A DNA stretch of 38,001 nt from a virus. The notes below the pieces were generated by a model, which did no database searches, was not told the DNA's origin, and saw only the letters and a program-made list of their open reading frames with translations. This document shows, piece after piece, positions 27,051-32,929 of this stretch. Within the stretch, counting starts at the first letter, position 1, and each line of letters begins with the position of its first letter. The stretch spans positions 1-38,001 of the IMG/VR virus record IMGVR_UViG_3300007276_000117; one strand, given 5' to 3'. A program made the position numbers and the translations under genes.

Positions 27051-27728
27051 TCAAGTGGCATCCTCTCCGCTTTCCAATAAAGACTCTCTAATTCTTTTCC
27101 ACGTTTCAGGTGATTCTTTAGACAGTTCTACTTTCAACACGTTGATTGTTTGATTAATTTGTGGGGTTTCATTTTTAGTACCCCATTGTTCTTCCATTTT
27201 CATTAAGTCTTTAATAGATTCTCTAACTTCTTTGTGTAAACTTACAGCATCTTTTACAAAACCATCTTCATGTACACTAGTTTCATCAAGATAAGTGTTA
27301 AGTCTTTGATTTAGTCTTTCGACATTTCCTCTTAGAGTTGTCATTTCCGTTCCGACTTGAATTGCGACCTCAGTTGCTGCTGATTTTTGAACCAACGGCT
27401 GAAAATGAAACTTCATGTGATGGTACACACTATTTTCCGGTATTTCTAATTCTTCTGCTATGGCTTCAGATTCTGTTCCATCAGCAAAATATCGAGATTC
27501 ATAGTCTGCTCTTTTTGGGTCTGTACATATTTTACAAGTATGGTTTGATGCTAAATGAAACTCACCCATGTGATTTCGATAATGCCTTTCGGCAGTATTG
27601 GTTCTCCAACCCATTTCCTTATCTATTTGTTTAGGATTCATGTCTCCATTTAACAAGGCTTCTTCATATACTTCTCTTTCAGATGACATACAAAAAGAGC
27701 ATGAGCGTTTGGTTACGGCATCCCCCAT
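27051..27728 (-). CDS. Tandem zinc-HTH protein, terminase small subunit candidate
   Basis: 225 residues from ATG 27728. Two copies of a module C-x2-C-x35-H-x3-H are visible, with identical spacing: C10, C13, H49, H53 and C65, C68, H104, H108. Between the Cys and His pairs each copy has a helix-turn-helix-like segment (NPKQIDKEMGWRTNTAERHY and ESEAIAEELEIPENSVYHHM). The rest is a coiled-coil-like region (ERLNQRLNTYLDE, then KEVRESIKDLMKMEEQW). A DNA-binding N-terminus plus an oligomerisation region, placed upstream of terL on the same transcript, is what a terminase small subunit looks like. A transcription factor is the alternative. Confidence 0.7.
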   Translation of the reverse strand: MGDAVTKRSCSFCMSSEREVYEEALLNGDMNPKQIDKEMGWRTNTAERHYRNHMGEFHLASNHTCKICTDPKRADYESRYFADGTESEAIAEELEIPENSVYHHMKFHFQPLVQKSAATEVAIQVGTEMTTLRGNVERLNQRLNTYLDETSVHEDGFVKDAVSLHKEVRESIKDLMKMEEQWGTKNETPQINQTINVLKVELSKESPETWKRIRESLLESGEDAT

Positions 27729-27750
27729 GCAATAGACGATGAGGCGTACG

Positions 27751-27760
27751 TTTGATAATA
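27751..27760 (-). promoter_or_regulatory. Possible TATA box of the packaging operon
   Basis: Minus-strand TATTATCAAA is centred about 27-28 bases upstream of ATG 27728, and no clear ribosome binding site precedes that ATG. This fits a leaderless archaeal start for the zinc-HTH gene. The match to the TATA consensus is only moderate. Confidence 0.35.
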
Positions 27761-28009
27761 CTATCTAGTTATTCTAGCATAAACCGTGGTCAAAAGAATA
27801 AAAGATACGAAAATACCAATCATATACATAGATGTTTCAGATGCAGTTAATTCTCCGCCTTTGAATAAAAGAATTAGTAATCCAACAATCATAGCACTAA
27901 TTAATTGTACCATTACCATATCTATAATCACACTTCTCTTTGGAGAGAAAAAGTGCATGGAAACTTCTGCAAACTCTTTTGGTATATATTCTGTAGGGGT
28001 TAATCTCAT
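27761..28009 (-). CDS. Small membrane protein with two transmembrane helices
   Basis: 82 residues from ATG 28009, with GGTGAT six bases upstream; a GTG at 28018 is possible but contains the binding site. Two hydrophobic segments are visible: about residues 30-48 (DMVMVQLISAMIVGLLILLF) and 60-80 (MYMIGIFVSFILLTTVY). A short N-terminal region would lie on one side of the membrane. Two helices and the small size fit a holin, but there is no lysis enzyme beside it, so the role is undefined. It is the last gene of the group that includes the GTPase. Confidence 0.65.
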   Translation of the reverse strand: MRLTPTEYIPKEFAEVSMHFFSPKRSVIIDMVMVQLISAMIVGLLILLFKGGELTASETSMYMIGIFVSFILLTTVYARITR

Positions 28010-28014
28010 TTTAA

Positions 28015-28632
28015 TCACCTTAATCCAAAGAAACTACGAGCAGTTGTACCCATAGCATTACCCGCATTTTCTAGGAAAGTTTGGTCTGTTAAAGCACCTG
28101 TGAGTGCAGTTTGTAACAGACTTTGTTCGGAGATAGCAATTATTCTATCTCTTTCTTGTAAAGCAGATGTAACTGCTTGTTGTGAAATATTTTGTAAAGT
28201 GTTCAATTGTGCTATTATGTTTTCAGCAGAAAGAGTTTGTAAATCACTAGGTAAAGAAGATACATCCATTTTCATATTTCCATCATCATCTATTTTGAAA
28301 GTTGAGTTTTTTAATACATTCAACAAAGAAAACGCTGTTATATTTGAAATCATTTCTACAAATATAGGCATACTTTGTCCAATGAAAAATCTATCAATCG
28401 GTTGTATGGTATTCATCATCGCTGCAAGTATCTGTGTTTCTGAGGGAGGGGCTATAGGTGCTTGAGCGTGGGCGGGATTAAAACCAGCACCTTGCAACAT
28501 TCCGCCCATAAGGGGATTCATTTGTTGACTTTGTTGAGCACCAAAAGGATTAGTTGACGGTGTTGCAGCACCTAACCCCAAACCTGTAAAGCCATTGTTT
28601 TGAGTTTGGTTTATACCTATTCCTAATGTCAT
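28015..28632 (-). CDS. Gln/Asn-rich hypothetical protein of the GTPase gene group
   Basis: 205 residues from ATG 28632, overlapping the upstream gene in ATGA, with GAGGTGG as binding site. The first 65 residues are Gly/Gln/Asn-rich and probably disordered. The rest is helical with hydrophobic faces (DRFFIGQSMPIFVEMISNIT, ENIIAQLNTLQNISQQAVTS). A short DDDGN segment occurs near residue 115 but does not form a full EF-hand loop. The family is unknown. Confidence 0.65.
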   Translation of the reverse strand: MTLGIGINQTQNNGFTGLGLGAATPSTNPFGAQQSQQMNPLMGGMLQGAGFNPAHAQAPIAPPSETQILAAMMNTIQPIDRFFIGQSMPIFVEMISNITAFSLLNVLKNSTFKIDDDGNMKMDVSSLPSDLQTLSAENIIAQLNTLQNISQQAVTSALQERDRIIAISEQSLLQTALTGALTDQTFLENAGNAMGTTARSFFGLR

Positions 28633-29630
28633 TGTTGTGCCACCTCTTGATTAGGGGGAACGGGTGTCATGGTTTGAGGCTGTTGGTTTATATTAGGTAT
28701 ATTGGCTTGATTCAACATGTTAGAAAAAGCAGGTGTGGGTAGTGAGGCTTCAAGTATTTCTTTTTGAAACATCCTCATATCAAACTGTATCATAGTGATG
28801 TCATTGTTTCCACTTTCAGGGTTAGGGATATGCCAAATATTTATGCCCTTTGATTTGTTAGAATCTTTTTGTATTTCTTCAAAAAAGACTTGATATTTTT
28901 CAACTAAACTATGAGTGGGTTGTGTTGTACCTGTTAAGGCTGTAACAGGGACTGTTACTAAACTAACACCTTTTTTCATTTTATCTCTAAACCTAGACGG
29001 TTTTAATTCATCTTCTCTTTCTTGTTCTGCTTCCCATTTACACAACAAATGATAAAGATGTAAATGCTCAGGACAATATGTTCCTTTCATTCTCCTACCG
29101 CTAGTAACTTTATCTTGTGCTAAAAAAGCCTCAACTTCTCCTGTAATCGGGTTGTTCCAATACATCTCCCAAAGACTTCTACCTGTTTCATCATCAGTAA
29201 TTCTTTGATATAAATTATCACTTTTTATTAACTCAGCACAATCACAACCATCAACAACACAAAGATTTGTTTGTTTATTGTAAATATATTTTCTCCCAAA
29301 CAATCTAGCAGGGCTTAAAATAAATCTTTTTGCTGGCCCAAGTAAACGATAGGCTTGTTTTATGTCTTGTTTCCTTGCTTTTCTACCATCAGGGTGTGTG
29401 CTAGGGTAAAAATTAACTTTTGGTACTTCAAGATTTTTAGTTTGGGCCAACGCTTGCATCTGTTGTTGAGCAACAGCCTGTTCCATTAAAGCAGCATAAT
29501 TTAAGTTATTATTTCCTTGTTGTGATAAAGCCACCATAGCGGCTTCATTTATGGCTGCTAAAGATTGGTTTGGTTGTATTCTTGTGCCTGTTACAGCACG
29601 ATACATATTGTCGGGTACGTCTAAAACCAT
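28629..29630 (-). CDS. Cys/His-containing hypothetical protein of the GTPase gene group
   Basis: 333 residues from ATG 29630, two bases after the AbrB-like gene. N-terminal Gln/Ala-rich region, basic middle (KQAYRLLGPAKRFILSPARL), and a central region with Cys and His able to bind zinc (CVVDGCDC, about residues 124-131, and CPEHLHLYHLLC, about 187-198). The C-terminal part ends in a disordered Pro/Gln tail. It may be a structural or DNA-binding protein. No family is recognised. Confidence 0.65.
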   Translation of the reverse strand: MVLDVPDNMYRAVTGTRIQPNQSLAAINEAAMVALSQQGNNNLNYAALMEQAVAQQQMQALAQTKNLEVPKVNFYPSTHPDGRKARKQDIKQAYRLLGPAKRFILSPARLFGRKYIYNKQTNLCVVDGCDCAELIKSDNLYQRITDDETGRSLWEMYWNNPITGEVEAFLAQDKVTSGRRMKGTYCPEHLHLYHLLCKWEAEQEREDELKPSRFRDKMKKGVSLVTVPVTALTGTTQPTHSLVEKYQVFFEEIQKDSNKSKGINIWHIPNPESGNNDITMIQFDMRMFQKEILEASLPTPAFSNMLNQANIPNINQQPQTMTPVPPNQEVAQQ

Positions 29631-29632
29631 AA

Positions 29633-29809
29633 CTATCCCTCAGGCTTAACCTTGATATACAATTCCCCATTTTCACTAGTTTCTAGTCTCCAAAACAGTT
29701 TTTTGCCTGATTTTAAGCCAAATTGTTCAACTATCCAAGAAGGTACTGTAGTTCTCAAACTCTTAGAGCCGCCACCTGTGCCTACTAATGTTGTTTTATT
29801 CCTACTCAT
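29633..29809 (-). CDS. AbrB/SpoVT-like DNA-binding protein
   Basis: 58 residues from ATG 29809 to TAG 29633, with GGTGA upstream. The sequence GSKSLRTTVPSWIVEQFGLK, followed by SGKKLFWRLE and a closing strand LYIKV, is the swapped-hairpin AbrB fold in the form common in archaea (S-x-R-TTVP-x-W-x2-x-F-GL-x-x-GD-x-L-x-W). Such proteins dimerise and bind promoters. It is next to the GTPase gene and may regulate this group or the early region. The short length is normal for the family. Confidence 0.8.
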   Translation of the reverse strand: MSRNKTTLVGTGGGSKSLRTTVPSWIVEQFGLKSGKKLFWRLETSENGELYIKVKPEG

Positions 29810-29817
29810 TTTTTCAC

Positions 29818-30531
29818 CTACGAAGTTAAAAGTTCTATCAATGTTGGCTCAACATTCCAACCTATTCTAGTAGCCATAAAAGACCTTTTAGTGGGTATAC
29901 CTGCTTTTTGTAATCTAATTAAATCATCTCTAAAAGGGTCAAATATTTTATGTTCACCGATTCTCCCTTGAGGCCATAACCTAGCAGCAGTATCATCAAA
30001 ATATCTATCCGCTTTGTTAGCAACTAACATAATCACTTTAGGAGAATATTTTCTACCTTTCCACCAAGCCTTTACGTTTCTATAACGATACTGTCTTTTG
30101 ATTATATTATCCACTAAGAATGTAAATCCAGCAACTTGTTCCATCCCTTCACCACCACCTTTGAATGCTCTATCATCAAACATGTAAACAACCGCTTCGA
30201 CTTGTCTTGCTACAGCATCATCCATCCAAAGATTCCAAAATCTTTGCTGCCCTCCCATATCAGCAGAATGAACTAACCTTCTTTCACCTTGCCATTTTAC
30301 TCTTTTTCTAGTAGGTTTTGGTAAAAGAAACTTACCTAATATTTTAGTGTGAGAAGTTCTTTCTTCTTCAGGTATTTCTTCCATTTCACCCGGTGTTGTC
30401 ATGTATCTATCAAGAGTGGTTTTGCCCACCATACTAGTTCCATAAACTCCTATTTTTCTAGGTCGCCAAGAATTGTATAGGTTTTGTCCAAAAAGGGCAG
30501 CCCCTACCAATACGCTACCTGTCATTGACAT
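29818..30531 (-). CDS. Arf/Ras-like small GTPase
   Basis: 237 residues from ATG 30531. P-loop GTSMVGKT at 31-38, a Thr-containing switch I (ERTSHTK, 57-63), G3 motif DMGGQ at 91-95 and G4 motif NKAD at 172-175; a late MATRIGWN may serve as G5. DMGGQ with Gln after GG is typical of the Arf/SR-beta/MglA side of the superfamily rather than translational GTPases. An N-terminal hydrophobic stretch (SVLVGAALFGQNLY) could attach it to a membrane. It lies between membrane-protein genes and an AbrB gene. A role in membrane remodelling, virion entry or exit is inference; Ras-like GTPases are rare in prokaryotic viruses. Confidence 0.85.
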   Translation of the reverse strand: MSMTGSVLVGAALFGQNLYNSWRPRKIGVYGTSMVGKTTLDRYMTTPGEMEEIPEEERTSHTKILGKFLLPKPTRKRVKWQGERRLVHSADMGGQQRFWNLWMDDAVARQVEAVVYMFDDRAFKGGGEGMEQVAGFTFLVDNIIKRQYRYRNVKAWWKGRKYSPKVIMLVANKADRYFDDTAARLWPQGRIGEHKIFDPFRDDLIRLQKAGIPTKRSFMATRIGWNVEPTLIELLTS

Positions 30532-30535
30532 TTAT

Positions 30536-30736
30536 TCAACTCACTAAGTCAGATAACCATTGTGCGAAATTAGCAACTTTTTCTAAAAACCACTCAACAG
30601 TCCAACCCCACAATGTAAAATCTGTATAAGATTCAGCAGCACTAACACCTAAAGCAGTTACACTTGCTACAATAATTGTTCTAACCCAACCAATTGTCCA
30701 CTCGTATGTATTATCAAATGTATTTGCTAAATGCAT
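30536..30736 (-). CDS. Small membrane protein beside the GTPase
   Basis: 66 residues from ATG 30736, ending five bases before the GTPase start. A hydrophobic helix (TIIVASVTALGVSAA, about 20-35) and a Trp-rich amphipathic end (WGWTVEWFLEKVANFAQWL) suggest a membrane-bound protein. The reading frame stays open and coding-like upstream of the ATG (KIFKTPKDDSVEETLRA) as far as a stop just before base 30793, so the true start may be a rare ATT or similar codon near 30793 giving about 19 more residues. It may anchor or partner the GTPase. Confidence 0.6.
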   Translation of the reverse strand: MHLANTFDNTYEWTIGWVRTIIVASVTALGVSAAESYTDFTLWGWTVEWFLEKVANFAQWLSDLVS

Positions 30737-30798
30737 GGCTCTAAGTGTTTCTTCTACAGAATCATCTTTTGGTGTTTTGAATATTTTACCAATCTAAT

Positions 30799-31431
30799 TC
30801 AACTCTTGTATCTGAGGTCAGGTGTGCCATCCTTTTTCAATCTCTGTGTTGGATTTCCATCAGCAGGTGGTGTTGGCAGAGTTTGAAGTGAATCTGCTAA
30901 TTGATATATTTCATCTAGGTTTCTAGGTGGTACTACAGAATGAGGTTGTTGTGCTAAAGCATCTAAACCTAAACTCATAGCACCCGAAGGAGTGCTATGT
31001 TGTTGTAATTCAGGAGGTGAAGTGGGTTGTTGAAAATATCCTGTTGGATTTTGTTTGAATGCGGCTAAATCTCTTTCTAGTTGCATTTCTTGTACTCTTA
31101 ACTGAAGTTCCATCCTTCTTTGTTCATGGTCGCCTTGCATACCACGAATCCTCATTTCATATTCTTTCTGACGATTTTGCATACTAACTCTTTGTCTCAT
31201 TGATTGCTCAAAGAACATTTTGAATAAGTAAAATGCGACAATTTGAACTGCTAACGCTGCCATAGCATAGGTCATACCGTTGACCCATGAGTCTTGGCTT
31301 TCACCTGATGGCAACCAAATGCCGGAGTCAAAAACCCCTACTGCCACTCCAATGAGTGCTGATTGTGCTAAAATCAGTCCTGTTAATCTTAATTCTGAGT
31401 TATCTATTTCTCCATCGGCATTCCAATCCAT
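30799..31431 (-). CDS. EF-hand membrane protein with coiled coil
   Basis: 210 residues from ATG 31431, with AAGAGGT upstream. The first residues form a complete EF-hand calcium loop, D2, N4, D6, G7, E8, D10 and E13 (DWNADGEIDNSEL). Two transmembrane helices follow (about 18-38 LILAQSALIGVAVGVF..., and 50-70 MTYAMAALAVQIVAFYLF), then a long charged coiled coil (about 75-125, KEYEMRIRGMQGDHEQRRME) and a Pro/Gln tail. It heads the transcript that also holds the small membrane protein and the GTPase. A calcium-responsive membrane scaffold is inferred; single EF-hand loops can also bind poorly. Confidence 0.75.
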   Translation of the reverse strand: MDWNADGEIDNSELRLTGLILAQSALIGVAVGVFDSGIWLPSGESQDSWVNGMTYAMAALAVQIVAFYLFKMFFEQSMRQRVSMQNRQKEYEMRIRGMQGDHEQRRMELQLRVQEMQLERDLAAFKQNPTGYFQQPTSPPELQQHSTPSGAMSLGLDALAQQPHSVVPPRNLDEIYQLADSLQTLPTPPADGNPTQRLKKDGTPDLRYKS

Positions 31432-31465
31432 GATATGACCTCTTGCTTGACCGCAGTAGGGGTTA

Positions 31466-31475
31466 GTATAAGAAA
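31466..31475 (-). promoter_or_regulatory. Putative promoter of the EF-hand/GTPase transcript
   Basis: Minus-strand TTCTTATACT lies about 35-40 bases upstream of ATG 31431. With the usual archaeal spacing transcription would start near 31444, giving a short leader that contains the AAGAGGT ribosome binding site. It is next to the AT-rich island. Confidence 0.4.
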
Positions 31476-31487
31476 TCTACGAAAATG

Positions 31488-31580
31488 TTTTCATTATTTC
31501 ATTGTTATTATATAACATATAAATATATTATTATTATATATATAAGTAATATTGAATAATTAAAATAATAAAGCAAATAA
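31488..31580. other. AT-rich intergenic island
   Basis: This stretch is almost entirely A and T, with runs such as TATTATTATTATATATATAAG, cut here to the key part TATATATATAAG near 31534-31546. No gene is visible. It separates the accessory cluster on the right from the EF-hand/GTPase cluster on the left and is flanked by GGGGTTAG (31459-31466) and CTAACCC (31585-31591). It may be a promoter region or an easily melted DNA element. Confidence 0.6.
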
Positions 31581-31627
31581 CACTCTAACCCACTTTGGTA
31601 TGAAACTCAAAGCAGCATCGCTTATCA

Positions 31628-31984
31628 TTAACAATTCCACCGTTTAAGGGCAGCACCCTTCGGTGTTAATTTGCCTTCTTTACTAGTTGGCCCTTTGCTT
31701 CCACCCATTCTAGCACAGAATGACTTTCTTCTCTTCGCTGCTTTACTACCGGGTTTTAGTGAACTTGGTTTTTTAGTAACAGGTCTTTTTAGATTTGCAC
31801 CTGTTTCTCTTTTTGCTTTGGCTCGACCTTTGGCATTTAGACCACCACTTCTACTATGTCTGTTTGGGTTGTAACCATGAAATGGTTTTGATTTCTTTTT
31901 TGCTTTCTCAAAAACAGAATCTAACAGGGCCGCTGATGCTTGTTGCATAGGTGAACAACAATCACATGTGTCAAAATCATTCAT
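31628..31984 (-). CDS. Small very basic protein (DUF6321-like)
   Basis: 118 residues from ATG 31984, three bases after the stop of the preceding gene. The first 30 residues have a CDCC cluster; the rest is extremely Lys/Arg-rich with the pattern GGLNAKGRAKAKRETGANLK and KRRKSFCARMGG-x2-GPTS, ending KGAALKRWNC. I recall this pattern from a small family of phage and marine viral proteins (DUF6321). High positive charge suggests DNA condensation or an internal-head role. It ends the accessory transcript. Confidence 0.7.
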   Translation of the reverse strand: MNDFDTCDCCSPMQQASAALLDSVFEKAKKKSKPFHGYNPNRHSRSGGLNAKGRAKAKRETGANLKRPVTKKPSSLKPGSKAAKRRKSFCARMGGSKGPTSKEGKLTPKGAALKRWNC

Positions 31985-31986
31985 TT

Positions 31987-32604
31987 CTAATACCCCCCAT
32001 ATTGAAAATCTTCTAACATTTGTTGATATTGGTTCTCTTCTTCTTGTGGGTTTTGTTCTCTATCTTTTTGATTCATTACGTCAGTTTCACCTTCTGATAA
32101 TGAATCAGGGTGGTCATGATTTCTTTTAGCCTGAGTTTCATCCATTAGTTTTCTTCTAGCACTTCGGGCGACACCACCTGTTTGCTCTAATCTCATGGTT
32201 TTCTTTGGGTCAGTTGCATATTGCATAACTCTAGGTCTTATAGGAAGAGTGTTTGATTTCAATATATTCCACGCTATATCGAAAGCACTCATGTCGCTTC
32301 GCATAGCGTGGTCTGTCTTAACAATTGTTGGTTTTCCACCAACACCTTGCTTTTTTGCACGTTTTCTTTTTGTCGCTGCTTGCTTCTCACCTGATGACAT
32401 AGAACCTGATGTTTTTGGCGTTTTGCTTGAAACTTTGATTGAGGGTCTACATTTAGGATAACCTTTGCCTGAAAGTTTTCCCTTGCTTCTACCACAGGGC
32501 GGGTGCTTGCCATCTTTAGTACGCGACACATCTACCCATTTTTCCTTAAACCAGCGGTTTAAGTTCTTTACAATGAGCACATCATGACAAGTACATCGTG
32601 TCAT
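31987..32604 (-). CDS. Basic DUF5872-like protein with internal AW-x2-LK tag
   Basis: 205 residues from ATG 32604, overlapping the upstream gene in ATGA. The N-terminal 95 residues (EKWVDVSRTKDGKHPPCGRS, then YPKCRPS and ATKRKRAKKQG) resemble the DUF5872 family of small basic proteins in phages and large viruses. At residue 105 a Met begins SAFDIAWNILKS, the tag that opens five nearby proteins. The C-terminal 60 residues are acidic and Gln-rich. So the protein may be a fusion of a basic domain to a tagged protein, or the second half may be made from the internal ATG at 32292. Confidence 0.7.
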   Translation of the reverse strand: MTRCTCHDVLIVKNLNRWFKEKWVDVSRTKDGKHPPCGRSKGKLSGKGYPKCRPSIKVSSKTPKTSGSMSSGEKQAATKRKRAKKQGVGGKPTIVKTDHAMRSDMSAFDIAWNILKSNTLPIRPRVMQYATDPKKTMRLEQTGGVARSARRKLMDETQAKRNHDHPDSLSEGETDVMNQKDREQNPQEEENQYQQMLEDFQYGGY

Positions 32605-32762
32605 ACTACTCCTACCATTTTCTTAATGTTCTTTTGTTTGTCTATCAAAGCATAACAAGGACATTTAGGAGAAGATGCTGAACATTGATTACCCTCAATC
32701 ATACAAACGCAAGGTGTTTTTTTAGTACCACCACAGCAGCATTTGTCTTTTTTGAGTTTCAT
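32601..32762 (-). CDS. Cys-rich mini-protein
   Basis: 53 residues from ATG 32762 to TGA 32601. It overlaps its neighbours in ATGA at both ends. It has eight Cys: CCC at 8-10, C18, C20, C27, C34 and C36, with Lys-rich ends. The Cys pairs could bind one or two zinc ions or form a metal-sulphur site. Double overlap with annotated neighbours and normal codon use support it as a real gene. The function is unknown. Confidence 0.7.
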   Translation of the reverse strand: MKLKKDKCCCGGTKKTPCVCMIEGNQCSASSPKCPCYALIDKQKNIKKMVGVV

Positions 32763-32929
32763 TTCTTTTTCTTCCCCTTAAACTTACCACGACAATATTG
32801 TACAGCCCAACCGTTTGCATACGCAGATGGGTAAACATCGAACTTTTTCTTTGCGGCTGCTTTTCCAGCAGGGCATAATTTTTTCCAAACCGCATCCATA
32901 CCAACACAATGACCGCATTCACAACTCAT
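32759..32929 (-). CDS. Small Cys-containing, Lys-rich protein
   Basis: 56 residues from ATG 32929 to TGA 32759, with ATGA overlaps at both ends. It has CECGHC at residues 3-8 and C19, followed by a KKKFDVYPSAYANGWAVQYC pattern and a Lys-rich end. The YPSAYANxWAxxYC pattern is one I have seen in small proteins of marine phages. The charge suggests nucleic acid contact. It is part of the basic-protein run that includes its two neighbours. Confidence 0.7.
   Translation of the reverse strand: MSCECGHCVGMDAVWKKLCPAGKAAAKKKFDVYPSAYANGWAVQYCRGKFKGKKKK

Noticed and set aside
27761-28009. Holin of a lysis cassette
   Set aside because: Two membrane helices fit, but no endolysin or spanin-like gene is nearby, so only a membrane protein was called.
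29818-30531. Packaging ATPase or kinase instead of GTPase
   Set aside because: DMGGQ and NKAD motifs at proper spacing mark the Ras/Arf-type GTPase fold.
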